Positions 34,778 to 44,294 of a DNA stretch of 64,000 nucleotides are shown here, in pieces. The notes under the pieces were generated by a model, which made no database searches, was not told the origin of the DNA, and was given only the letters and a program-made list of their open reading frames with translations. Each line of letters starts with the position of its first letter. Position 1 is the stretch's first letter. Location of the stretch: contig CBDHHD010000016.1 in NCBI GenBank assembly GCA_965263285.1, positions 682,001 to 746,000 on the forward strand. Reading direction: 5' to 3'. The translations under genes and the position numbers were made by a program. This DNA is from JASGCP01 sp965263285. GTDB lineage: Bacteria; Bacteroidota; Bacteroidia; Chitinophagales; Chitinophagaceae.

Positions 34778-36502
34778 TCATTTACTCTCTCCCAATAACG
34801 CATATTTCCTCGCCTCAGCTTCCTTCCCAATAGACGCATATAGCTTTGACAATAATATATAACTATTTGACAAATTAGGATTTTTAAACATGAGAGGAAT
34901 AGGAAAATTATTATTCAAATTACTAATGGCACTGGTATCAAATTGATATTGATAAGGTTGCTCTTTAATACTATTTTCAGTTTTAAGGTAATTAATCCAT
35001 TTCTTCAAATACGCAATACTTACCTCTAATTTATAATGATGCGTAAAAGCAATATTAGCCAAATAATAATATTCAATAGGATTAATAAAAGGAATAGATT
35101 CTATATGCTGGTACACGGTTTTGTAATTAGAATCTTTTGCATATAAACTAACGAGAGGAATATATAAGCTATTAATAATATTTACATCAATTAGATTACC
35201 AGTAGCCACCTTACTTACATATATATGATAATCAAGCATAGTTGACTGTAGTATGGTAGAAATTGCTCTAATATATAATTTTATAGCATCTTGCTCGTCA
35301 CCTATAGTCTGATATAAACTAGCTAAATAAGCCGAATAAGCAATATTATGAGGTAACTTACTTTGAAAATAATCAAGTATATTTTTTGCCTTTGATATAT
35401 CTTTACCATTATTTGAATAAATGCTTGGATAGATACTATACATTAATGTATAAGGACTTATATCTATATCCATTCCATATTCTTGCCAAACTTTTTTAAC
35501 CATATCCAATGATATAGGGTGTAGAGAATCGTTGTTTACTTTATATCCATAATAATAATTTATATTATTAAAATTATTGGCTTGCATTTGCCATATCATA
35601 TTCACATAATCACTATATATGTAATCTATTGAATTAGCAAAAGCGTATGGTTCTACTGTAGCATGCTCAGCATTTTCTACTACTTGTAGAAACACCTTAA
35701 TACGGTTATTATGAATAGATATTAAGCTATCATATATAGAATGCATATAATTTTTAGAAGCAAACCTATCTCCACCACCGGGTGCTACATATACAGTAAG
35801 TTGGTAATGGCTATCTTTTTGAAGAAACTGACAAATATAATTAGTTTTAAAACAAGCGTAACGATCAATATAATGGGGTAAATCAATAGATTTTCTAAAA
35901 TCATAATCTTTTGGGTATAGTGGATAAAGTGGAAACAAAACATAAGCATTAAATAACTGCGTATGATTCATTAGATAAATGCTATAATTAGGAGCAGCAT
36001 CTGAACCTCCACCTACTACTAAAGTTTTAAATGAAGAAGTATGATAGCGTTGATGAATATAAGGAATTAACTCTTTAGTAAAATAATCATTAAAGGCACT
36101 GTCTAATCTACTAAAATGTACACCTATTGAATCAACATACATATTACTAAAATCATGTTTTATATCAACAAAAATAATGGGGGGCAATAATCCTGCAAAC
36201 ACTTTATGTACAACATTATCAATATCTATTTGAGGAAAGCTATTGTTAAACAAATACACCACTTGAAACTGTTGATTAGGATATGTATCAAAATTAAATG
36301 GGACATACACATCAACTGTCTCTCTATTTTCCCCCAATGTGTAATATTTTGAATAAATAGTATCTTTTCTTAATTGATAGTAATTTCTATCTAACTTATC
36401 AAATCTAAGATCAGCAACTCTATCTAATTTTTGGGCATATAGTAAATGTATATACCCAAGCAAAAACATAGATAATAAAAAAGAATATTTGATATATAAC
36501 AT
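34778..36502 (-). CDS. Exported alpha/beta-hydrolase-like protein with TPR tail, copy 2
   Basis: The 574-aa protein has a signal peptide (MLYIKYSFLLSMFLLGYIHL, cleavage near LYAQ). It has the same layout as copy 1: an esterase-like domain at about 40-310 and TPR-like helices at about 400-574. The elbow reads VVGGGSDAAPNYS, so a serine (about residue 167) sits where the nucleophile is expected, and a His at about 280 lies in NAEHATVEPY. This copy may thus be catalytically competent, unlike copy 1. From the N-terminus to about residue 480 it has diverged strongly from copy 1. After that (ANIAFTHHYKLEVSIAYLKK onward) the two are essentially identical. Confidence 0.85.
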   Translation of the reverse strand: MLYIKYSFLLSMFLLGYIHLLYAQKLDRVADLRFDKLDRNYYQLRKDTIYSKYYTLGENRETVDVYVPFNFDTYPNQQFQVVYLFNNSFPQIDIDNVVHKVFAGLLPPIIFVDIKHDFSNMYVDSIGVHFSRLDSAFNDYFTKELIPYIHQRYHTSSFKTLVVGGGSDAAPNYSIYLMNHTQLFNAYVLFPLYPLYPKDYDFRKSIDLPHYIDRYACFKTNYICQFLQKDSHYQLTVYVAPGGGDRFASKNYMHSIYDSLISIHNNRIKVFLQVVENAEHATVEPYAFANSIDYIYSDYVNMIWQMQANNFNNINYYYGYKVNNDSLHPISLDMVKKVWQEYGMDIDISPYTLMYSIYPSIYSNNGKDISKAKNILDYFQSKLPHNIAYSAYLASLYQTIGDEQDAIKLYIRAISTILQSTMLDYHIYVSKVATGNLIDVNIINSLYIPLVSLYAKDSNYKTVYQHIESIPFINPIEYYYLANIAFTHHYKLEVSIAYLKKWINYLKTENSIKEQPYQYQFDTSAISNLNNNFPIPLMFKNPNLSNSYILLSKLYASIGKEAEARKYALLGESK

Positions 36503-36572
36503 GATTATAAAATTTCAATTGAGTTAATAATGGTGCTATCAAATATATAGCACCATTATAGAAAAAACTGTA

Positions 36573-36746
36573 CTATGCATTAGCATCATCTACTTCTTTA
36601 TCTACTTCTTTATCTCCTTCTCCTTTACCACATATTGAAACTGGTCCTATAACGATTGTCCCTCCTGCAATTCGTGGTTGCGCTTTTGTAGGTATTACAT
36701 GCTTAGCGTTAAATTGCTCTAATGAAAATTTTGGTTTCTGTGTCAT
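36573..36746 (-). CDS. GG-type precursor peptide 3 (copy 2 locus)
   Basis: This 57-aa peptide has a leader containing QKPKFSLEQFNAKHVIPT and a GG site in RIAGGT. The core starts TIVIGPVSICGKGEG and ends with an acidic/Lys repeat (DKEVDKEVDD). It has one Cys, one Ser, one Thr, four Lys and many acidic residues, suited to side-chain ester or amide formation by the ATP-grasp enzyme. The leader is the same as that of precursor 2, but the core resembles precursor 1 more in style (GGTIV, EGDK). It lies 70 bases before the hydrolase-like gene. Confidence 0.85.
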   Translation of the reverse strand: MTQKPKFSLEQFNAKHVIPTKAQPRIAGGTIVIGPVSICGKGEGDKEVDKEVDDANA

Positions 36747-36789
36747 AAATTAAAAATTAAAAAATTAAAAATAAAATAAACCCTTTCTT

Positions 36790-36823
36790 TATCACTTGCT
36801 TTAAGGTAGATAAAACACCTTTT
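36790..36823. repeat. 34-bp direct repeat in leader of RiPP operon copy 2, unit 1
   Basis: Identical to the unit at 29255-29288 in copy 1; its partner is at 37108-37141. Confidence 0.75.
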
Positions 36824-37107
36824 GCTCTCGTCTTAGTTAGTTGTTTTGGTTATACCTCTTTAATTATTATAGTAAACCACCTTTATCAAACATAGAAAAC
36901 ATTTCTTTATGAATAGAAATCAATCAAATTAGGATTGAACAATCTATAATATATATCGTTGATATAAGTAAATTACTATTAAATAAAGTTGTGTAATAAA
37001 ATTTTAAATGCTAATTACATTTGCAACTCTATTCTAAATTAAGCTAAGACAATTTTGGTTTTCATAACATAAAATTAGATTGATGGTTATTAAAAAAAGA
37101 GAGCCAT

Positions 37108-37141
37108 TATCACTTGCTTTAAGGTAGATAAAACACCTTTT
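37108..37141. repeat. 34-bp direct repeat in leader of RiPP operon copy 2, unit 2
   Basis: Second unit of the pair in copy 2, corresponding to 29573-29606 in copy 1. Confidence 0.75.
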
Positions 37142-37199
37142 TTTATATTCGCTTGCAAGCCAAATAGAAAAAAATTTACAAATAAACTTTATTCAAATG

Positions 37200-37231
37200 C
37201 AAAAATAGTTTAATTTTTTAAAAAAAACAAA
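37200..37231 (-). promoter_or_regulatory. Probable promoter of RiPP operon copy 2
   Basis: Same TTTG, 20-base spacer and TATTTTTG as in copy 1 (29665-29696), located about 450 bases before precursor 3. Confidence 0.5.
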
Positions 37232-37272
37232 TATATTTTGTTAATTTTTTGTTAAATAAATAATATCACTCT

Positions 37273-37374
37273 ACTCTCTCCCAATAACGCATACTTCCTC
37301 ACCTCATCCTCCTTACCAATAGAGACGCATATAGCTTTGACAATAATATATAACTATTTGACAAATTAGGATTT
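37273..37374 (-). pseudogene. Severed 3' end of a third hydrolase/TPR gene (copy 2)
   Basis: Same relic as at 29737-29839. It matches the 3' end of the hydrolase-like genes and is cut off by the left end of the IS256-like element. Confidence 0.8.
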
Positions 37375-37448
37375 GGGATAATGGACAAATTAATGGTAAA
37401 AATCTCTAAATCCCTTTACTGTATTAGCTTTGCAGTAAATCAAAAAAA

Positions 37449-38361
37449 ATGAATAAAAAAAGTGCTCTTTTTGTGGTTCAGAAACTACAATAAAATATGG
37501 TAAATTTAAGAATTTAACTAAATGGAAATGCATTCCATGTAATAGGCAATTTACTGATTCGTCTAAATGTATTGATATTAAAAATATATGGGTAGACTAT
37601 ATTAGAGGTAAACAAACTTATGTTCAACTTGCCCAAAAATATAATTGTTCAACGAAAACAATACAACGAAAATTAGATACTATTAAGCCAGTTATGGAAA
37701 AAACTTTTAACAAAGTCGCTAATGTAATTATGGATACCACTTACTTTGGTAGAAATTTTGGAGTAATGGTATTTAAAGATAGTATTTCGTCTCAGATATT
37801 ACTCAAAAAATATGCTCATACAGAGACAAACTACGATTATCTAGAAGGTGTCAAAGAAATAGTACGAAGAGGTATTTGTGTTCAATGTATTATTTGTGAT
37901 GGTCGTAAGGGATTATTTAATTTATTTGGGAATATTCCGGTACAAATGTGCCAATTTCATCAAATTGCTATCATAAGAAGGTACTTAACCAAAAAACCTA
38001 AGACCCAGTGTGGCAAAGAATTACAAGAACTAACTTTATTACTTGCAAAGAGTAATAAAGAATCATTTTCAAGCAAACTTAATGAATGGCATAAAAAATG
38101 GCATTTTTTTTTAGATGAAAGGCGAAGATATCATAATGGCAAATCAAGATTTGTCCACAAGCCTATTAGAAGCGCTTATAGAAGTTTGAAAAATCATTTA
38201 CCCAACCTGTTTGTATATGAAATGTATAATCAGTTTAATGTGCCTAATACAACCAATGCTTTAGATGGGCATTTTGCAAATCTAAAAACAAATTGCGTAA
38301 TCATAATGGGTTAAACATTAATCGAAGAAAAAGATTTATTGATGAATTTTTTAAAGCATAG
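37449..38361 (+). pseudogene. IS256-like transposase, frameshifted (copy 2)
   Basis: The central 206-aa stretch (37694-38314) is open and includes VIMDTTYFGRNFGVMVFKD, CDGRKGLFNLF and MCQFHQIAII. The zinc-ribbon N-terminus and the LKNKLRNHNG C-terminus are in other frames, because one A is missing in each of two A-runs, as in copy 1. The third lesion of copy 1 is absent here. This version is therefore closer to the ancestral state. Confidence 0.85.
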
Positions 38362-38490
38362 AATTTACATGAATAGATAATTATTGGGCTAATAGACAGA
38401 AATGTATTGCTCCCCTTTTTTTCAGCTCGTTCGTTGCGCTCACTACGCAAAAAAGGGGAGAGGCAAGTTTTTTAAGGCATTGAATCTCCT

Positions 38491-38551
38491 GTGTAGCATT
38501 AACTATTGTAAAGGCAATTATATAATTGCCTTTACAATAGTAATGCTACAC
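38491..38551. repeat. 61-bp near-perfect palindrome in the IS256-like remnant (copy 2)
   Basis: Same palindrome as at 30951-31012 but with one T deleted from the right arm. Confidence 0.85.
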
Positions 38552-38961
38552 TATCGATTATCATATTATCCCTAGTAGGTTGCTCTTCAGCAGAGCCTAT
38601 TTCTGTTCATATGATGAGCAAATGTAAAATAGAAATATGTATTTTTAAATCAATTCACAAAAAACACCATTAATTTATCCACTTGAACAAAACATGCTTA
38701 AAATACCATTAATTTGTCCATTACGCCACATATTAACATTTAGTTCTTATACCCTTTTTTCTTAATACAAAAAAATACAAATAAGAAAATGATATCTAAC
38801 AAAAATATGTATACTAAAGTTTTAGCCTAAACATAACCTCCAATTGACAATAAAATATAAATTATTTAGTCCCTAAATAAAATCATTTACTTAAATCATT
38901 TATTCTAGAAGTAAAGTATACAAAGATAAAAATCAAAGTATACTTTTATAATCTATCCTTC

Positions 38962-39183
38962 CTAATTGCAACTTTGACCACATAAATTACAAAATGCAAA
39001 ATCATAACAACCTTTCTCTGCACATAAAATACCCAATGTACTTGCAACTCGTATTATTAATAGTGCACAAGAATCAGAGAAACACCAGATTAGATTAGGG
39101 TCAGAACAATCTAATCCACCTTGTAATGACTTAAGAGACTCTTTTGACATAATAGTACCTAAATAAGAAAATTTATTTTTCAT
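38962..39183 (-). CDS. Cys-rich GG-leader peptide, copy 2
   Basis: This is an exact copy of the 73-aa Cys-rich GG-leader peptide at 31423-31644, with eight cysteines after the QGG site. It has the same inverted repeat downstream at about 38912-38946. It is likely to be processed by the same GG-cleaving exporter, which is not encoded in this window. Confidence 0.7.
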   Translation of the reverse strand: MKNKFSYLGTIMSKESLKSLQGGLDCSDPNLIWCFSDSCALLIIRVASTLGILCAEKGCYDFAFCNLCGQSCN

Positions 39184-39321
39184 AAGATAAGATTTTTTAA
39201 GATTAGAAAATAATTCGTTTTATATTCAATATATAAGTAAATTTATATACCATATAATTTGCACAAAATTATATATAAAAAATTATATATAAAAAATTTT
39301 TATATATAATTTTTTATATAA

Positions 39322-39786
39322 TTTTTTTTCAGGTGCTAAGAGGTTTTTAATAAATGGCAACTACTCATGTATAGGTTCATACTCGTTTTTTATATCTTTT
39401 TCTTTCTTTTGTCTTAATACAAAAGAAAGAAAAAATCAAGCCTGCAGATAAAGAGCTACAAAACTACGGCTCGCTACGCTAGCGAGAATAAATGGGAGGC
39501 AGTTAGGTATGAATCATTATGATGAGCTTATCCATAGTTATCTTTTATGTAAATAATTTATGCTCATCAAACGATTCATATATAAAAACTTCGCCCCACA
39601 TTCTCGCTGGTTGCTTCGTTGCCTCGTTTTGTAACGCTCTTTATCTGAAGGCTATCCCCATCAGATACTTCCTATTATTTTCATACTTATAATTATTCTA
39701 TAATCAATACACTTCATTAAACCTATTGAGTTAACTAAGTAGTTACAACTGCACTTCTCTTAGCACCTTAAAAAAAGATGTAATCC
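39322..39786 (+). repeat. Dispersed foldback repeat, copy H (right boundary of the duplication)
   Basis: Forward copy beginning CAGGTGCTAAGAGGTTTTT and ending TTAGCACCTTAAAAAAAGATG. Its left part matches the left part of hybrid copy G. Its right part has private changes (GGCAGTTAGG, CTTCGCCCCACATTC, GGTTGCTTCGTTGCC). It is the right parental repeat of the duplication. Confidence 0.9.
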
Positions 39787-39836
39787 AAAATTCGGTTTTA
39801 AGTTTGTTGTTAAGCTCCTGAATATTTGGAATTATA

Positions 39837-41900
39837 TTATTTATTGGATAAAAAAGTAACACTATTTAAGTTTTCGGTAGTAGGACTTTGAACAGAAATC
39901 CATGATTGGCCGCCGTCTGTTGTTTGAAGTATAGTGCCATTTGCTCCTACTGCTATCCCATTTGTAGCAGAAGAAAAAGCAATACTGCTTAAGTTTAGTG
40001 TAGTGCCACTATTAGCAGCAGCCCAAGTACTACCACCATCGGTTGAGTACGCAATTACGCCCCCGTTTCCAACGGTGGCTACATTATTGGCAGAAGCTAC
40101 CGCCACTCCATTAAATGCTTGTGTTGAAGGAATAGAAGATATAAATGCCCAGTTTGTGCGTATGCCTATGTTAACACGAATAATAGCGGATGTCTGAGTC
40201 TCGCCAAAAATAGTACTATAGCCTACCGCAATGCCACTAGTAGGAGTAAATAAACTTACACTCGTTATGTTATAACGACCTGTGTATGGAATACCTCCTA
40301 CGTTTATGAATTGTTGATTAAGTGTATTAAATTGATCAGTGGTATACAATTGAATCCTTTCTGATCCTATTACTATCAATGATGAGGAGATAGATGTAAT
40401 TGTACCTGGGGCTGATTGAACCAATAATAAAGGAGAACTAGAGGTATTAGTCCATGTATTAGCCGTATCCGTTGTTTTAATTAGTATTGGCTTATAGCTC
40501 ATGTCTGGGAAAGTTCCTACTCGCCCTACAACAAATGCGGTACTATTAGAATAGTAAGTAGCGCTTAGTAGATTTCCCGTCGAAGTAGAAGTAGGTAAAG
40601 TATTATTTTGAACCCATGTGTTACCATTATCTTTTGTATATAAAAGAGTAGCATCATTACCTGCAATAACTCCATTGGTAGAAAAAAACGAGATACTATT
40701 GAGTGTGTTCGTAGAAGGGCTATTCACTATTCGCCAAGTGTCGCCTCCATTAACCGTTTTTAGAATAACCCCATTTGTGCCAACTGCAAGAGCTATAGTA
40801 GGAGAAATAATACTAAATTGTATATCCGTACTATTTGTAATTTGATTGTTGTAATCTTTAATTTTAATAATTACATTTCTATTCGAATTAACAATATTAC
40901 TAATCAGCCCTAAAGGATAGTTTGATATTGACGCATTTGTAGTTGATAAAGTATCAATAGTAGGCCCATCATATTCTTTATTTTTTAAATAATCATAGAT
41001 AGTATCACCACTCTCAATTTGGTAAAGCCAAGCCACGGGTGATAAATAATTTTTACTTAAAGAAACACTAAATTTTGCTGTGTCTAAAGTAGTTATAACA
41101 CTAGTATTATTATTTTTTAGATTGATTGTAATGGCAGGATTTATGATATTAAAATTAAGAGCTTGGGTATTAGAAGTAATATTATTTTTGTAATCCATCA
41201 CTATGGCATTAACAGTTCTTGATGCGCTAGGCACTTTAGTAATAAATCCAAAATTAAAACCAACACTGTCGGTTAGAGTATTCATTGTTAATGTGTCAGT
41301 AGTAGGACCATCATATTCTTTATTTTTTAAATAATCATAGATGGTATCACCCTTGTTAATGATATAAACATAAGAAGCGGGTGATAAATAATTTTTTTTA
41401 ATAGAAATAGTAAAATTGCCTGTATCTATTATTGAAAAAGTTGTAGTGGAGATGATGGCATTTATTTTAACAAATGGAATATCTATGTTAAAAGATACTT
41501 CTGTTGACTCATTTACTCTATTATTATAATTTTCTATGTTAATATTAACGATTCTATTAGGGTTGATTGTTTTAGCTATCAGACCAAAATTAAATGTCAA
41601 ATTATTATTAAGGGTATTGATTGCTAAAGTATCATTTGCTGGTCCGTAATACACTTTATTTTTTACATAGTCATAAATAGTATCTTTATTGGGTATAGTA
41701 TAGACATAAGAAGCAGGTGATTTATAATTACTAGTAATATTAACATTATATTTAGCTGTGTCATTTATAGACACATCCTGTGTTAATACATTAGCTTTTA
41801 AAGTAAATATTCCTTGTGGGGTGTTGTTATTATTTGTTGTTTTTCTACATGAGAATAAAAATAATAATATAAAACAATTTAAGAAAAATAGACATTTCAT
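39837..41900 (-). CDS. Lipoprotein with three internal repeats and a YCF48/BNR-type C-terminal propeller
   Basis: The 687-aa protein has a lipobox (LFLFSC, Cys at about residue 18), so it is probably surface-anchored. Residues about 25-365 contain three related modules of about 110 residues. Each has a YLSPASYVY-like strand, a GDTIYDYLKNKEYDGPT block and a TDTLTMNTL segment. The C-terminal half has propeller repeats of the photosystem II stability/BNR type: AVGTNGVILKTVNGGDTW, AYSTDGGSTWAA and AVGANGTILQTTDGGQSW. It is a probable adhesion or binding protein of unknown ligand. It lies alone beside the right boundary of the duplication. Confidence 0.85.
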   Translation of the reverse strand: MKCLFFLNCFILLFLFSCRKTTNNNNTPQGIFTLKANVLTQDVSINDTAKYNVNITSNYKSPASYVYTIPNKDTIYDYVKNKVYYGPANDTLAINTLNNNLTFNFGLIAKTINPNRIVNINIENYNNRVNESTEVSFNIDIPFVKINAIISTTTFSIIDTGNFTISIKKNYLSPASYVYIINKGDTIYDYLKNKEYDGPTTDTLTMNTLTDSVGFNFGFITKVPSASRTVNAIVMDYKNNITSNTQALNFNIINPAITINLKNNNTSVITTLDTAKFSVSLSKNYLSPVAWLYQIESGDTIYDYLKNKEYDGPTIDTLSTTNASISNYPLGLISNIVNSNRNVIIKIKDYNNQITNSTDIQFSIISPTIALAVGTNGVILKTVNGGDTWRIVNSPSTNTLNSISFFSTNGVIAGNDATLLYTKDNGNTWVQNNTLPTSTSTGNLLSATYYSNSTAFVVGRVGTFPDMSYKPILIKTTDTANTWTNTSSSPLLLVQSAPGTITSISSSLIVIGSERIQLYTTDQFNTLNQQFINVGGIPYTGRYNITSVSLFTPTSGIAVGYSTIFGETQTSAIIRVNIGIRTNWAFISSIPSTQAFNGVAVASANNVATVGNGGVIAYSTDGGSTWAAANSGTTLNLSSIAFSSATNGIAVGANGTILQTTDGGQSWISVQSPTTENLNSVTFLSNK

Positions 41901-42079
41901 GTGAAGTTGATTTATTAATAATTAATAATTAGTAAATATTTAAGTCATAAATGTCATGTTTCAAACGTTGTTGATAAAAATTGACTGTTTCTACATGCGA
42001 ATTTAGGAGTTTTATTTTTATAATTCCAAATATATTTATTTTATTTTTACAACTTTAATAAAATAAAATAGATTCAAGT

Positions 42080-44236
42080 ATGCGTATTATTTATAAGATA
42101 TGGTTGTGTTTTATAATATTATATTCTTCTATCCATGCTTATGCACAGCGAAGCCATACGCATTGGAATGAGCTAGGAGATGGTTTTTATAGCGTTACAG
42201 AGCAAGGTATTATAGAAACAAAACCTCTCTTACAAAAAAAAGCAATCATCCTTTCTGCTCATCAGGTACCTTTTCAAATAGAAGATTTTCAAATAAGTTC
42301 CCGATCCGATATGGCTCTTTTATTTACCAATAGTAAAAAAATGTGGCGATATCACACAAAAGGAGACTTTTGGTTATATAATATTCAAACGGGGAAATTA
42401 TGGCAAGTAGGGGTCAATATGCCTCCGAGTTCTTTAATGTTTGCTACCATCTCTCCCAATGAGAAGTATATTGCTTTTGTATGTAAACATAACTTATTTG
42501 TTCAAAATATAGACAATCAAACAATAACACAACTTACTTTTGATGGTACGGATCAAATTTCTAACGGCACTTTTGATTGGGCATACGAAGAAGAATTTAA
42601 CGATAGAAATGGCTTCCGTTGGAGTCCTGATAGTAAGACTATTGCTTTTTGGCATGTAGATGCAAGAGAAATAAAAGACTTCCCCTTGGTAAACTATACT
42701 GATTCTATATATAGTCATATTACATACCTTCCTTACCCTAAAGTAGGGTATAATCCATCTGCTGTAACCATCGGAGCAGTTGATATACTGTCAAAGAAAA
42801 TTACTTGGATGCAAGTGCCTGGTAATTCTGTGCGGCATTATATACCTCGTATGGAATGGAATCCCAATAATAAGCAAATAGTTATACAACAATTAAATCG
42901 TCGCCAACAAGTGAGCCGTATATACTTATTAGATGTTACAACAGCTCGTTCAACTTTAGTGTATCAAGAAAAAGAACAAACATGGGTAAATGTGTACAAT
43001 AGTAGCTTTCATGCAGACAACCATATAGATTGGTATTGGTTACATCATGGAACAGCATTTATATGGATGCAAGAACAAGATGGATGGAGACATATTTATG
43101 CAATAGATACAAATGGCAATAAAATATTTAAAATAACCAATAGCCCTTTTGATGTAATAGACATTTGCGGAGTAGACGAAAAAAACAATACAATATATTA
43201 TATAGCTTCTCCTTATAATGCAACAGAATCATATTTATATAAAAGTAAAATAGCTAAAGATGCCCAACCAGAGCTGGTATCTCCTGCAGATGAAAAAGGA
43301 ACACATTCATATAATATTAATCCCTTATGCACATTTGCATTGCATGGTTTTACCAATATCTACACCCCTTTTACAGAGGAGTATGTATCGTTACCTAAAC
43401 ATATAACAATTGATGGACCCAAAATTATTATTAATACTCATATAGATACCTCTATCCAATTCTTTAAAGTTACCACAAAAGATAATATAACAATGGATGG
43501 ATGGATGCATTTACCTGCTCATTTTAATGCAAATAAAAAATATCCTGTACTCTTTTTCGTGTATAGCGAACCAGGCGCAACAACGGTAAACAATGTGTAT
43601 GGAAGGGCTTTTTGTTCTTTATATCATGGAGATATTGCTACTGATGGATACATATATATTAGTTTAGATGGAAGAGGCACCCCAGCACCTAAGGGGATTG
43701 AGTGGCGAAAGTCTATTTATAAGCAGGTGGGCATTTTAAATGTTCATGATCAAGCTATGGCGGCAGAGGAAATTAGAAAATGGCCATTTGTAGATACCAG
43801 TCGTATTGCTGTATGGGGTTGGAGTGGCGGAGGCAGTACAACACTTAATCTATTATTTCAATATCCATCTATCTATCAAACAGGTATTGCCATTGCACCT
43901 GTAACAAATAGACTTACCTACGATAATATCTATGAAGAGAGATACATGGGACTTCCTCAAGAGGATAGTTTACCTTATATAAAAGCATCTGCTGTATCTT
44001 ATGCAAATGGATTACAAGGTAATTTATTGCTTGTGCATGGAACTGGAGATGATAATGTGCATTTTCAAAATTCTCTCATGTTAATTAACAAACTTATTGA
44101 ATACAATAAGCAATTTCAATTAATGATTTATCCCAACCGTACGCATAGTATTAATGAGGATTTTAACACAAGGAATCATTTGGCTATTTTATTTACTGAA
44201 TTTCTTAAAACGCATTGTCCTCCTTATCCTAAATAA
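42080..44236 (+). CDS. Exported dipeptidyl-peptidase IV-like S9 serine peptidase
   Basis: The 718-aa protein has a signal peptide ending at HAYAQ. An eight-bladed-propeller domain (about 90-480) carries the substrate amino-terminus-binding Glu pair in WAYEEEFNDRNGFRWSPD. The C-terminal alpha/beta-hydrolase domain shows the nucleophile in WGWSGGGSTTLN (most homologues have GWSYGG), the Asp in HGTGDDNVHFQNS and the His in NRTHSI. It should remove dipeptides from peptides with Pro or Ala in second position, in the periplasm or at the surface. It is divergently oriented from the lipoprotein gene and appears monocistronic. Confidence 0.93.
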   Translation: MRIIYKIWLCFIILYSSIHAYAQRSHTHWNELGDGFYSVTEQGIIETKPLLQKKAIILSAHQVPFQIEDFQISSRSDMALLFTNSKKMWRYHTKGDFWLYNIQTGKLWQVGVNMPPSSLMFATISPNEKYIAFVCKHNLFVQNIDNQTITQLTFDGTDQISNGTFDWAYEEEFNDRNGFRWSPDSKTIAFWHVDAREIKDFPLVNYTDSIYSHITYLPYPKVGYNPSAVTIGAVDILSKKITWMQVPGNSVRHYIPRMEWNPNNKQIVIQQLNRRQQVSRIYLLDVTTARSTLVYQEKEQTWVNVYNSSFHADNHIDWYWLHHGTAFIWMQEQDGWRHIYAIDTNGNKIFKITNSPFDVIDICGVDEKNNTIYYIASPYNATESYLYKSKIAKDAQPELVSPADEKGTHSYNINPLCTFALHGFTNIYTPFTEEYVSLPKHITIDGPKIIINTHIDTSIQFFKVTTKDNITMDGWMHLPAHFNANKKYPVLFFVYSEPGATTVNNVYGRAFCSLYHGDIATDGYIYISLDGRGTPAPKGIEWRKSIYKQVGILNVHDQAMAAEEIRKWPFVDTSRIAVWGWSGGGSTTLNLLFQYPSIYQTGIAIAPVTNRLTYDNIYEERYMGLPQEDSLPYIKASAVSYANGLQGNLLLVHGTGDDNVHFQNSLMLINKLIEYNKQFQLMIYPNRTHSINEDFNTRNHLAILFTEFLKTHCPPYPK

Positions 44237-44294
44237 TATTTTTGTTATTTATTATTGTTGTCAATGGTATTGTTTGAGTAGAATAGTAGCAAGT

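Larger units (their letters stand above)
37379..38723. mobile_element. Degenerate IS256-like element (variant zinc-binding type), copy 2
   Basis: Bounded by the same 20-bp inverted repeats (37379-37398 and 38704-38723). It was duplicated with the RiPP locus and is not an independent insertion. Confidence 0.85.

Noticed and set aside
21694..39786. Duplication as a pure assembly artefact
   Set aside because: The two units differ by real events: an IS insertion, a diverged cassette, different IS lesions and a hybrid repeat. An artefact would give identical copies. Long reads would still be the final test.
40618..40845. Open frames on the plus strand across the lipoprotein gene
   Set aside because: They mirror the repeat structure of the minus-strand gene and lack start signals.
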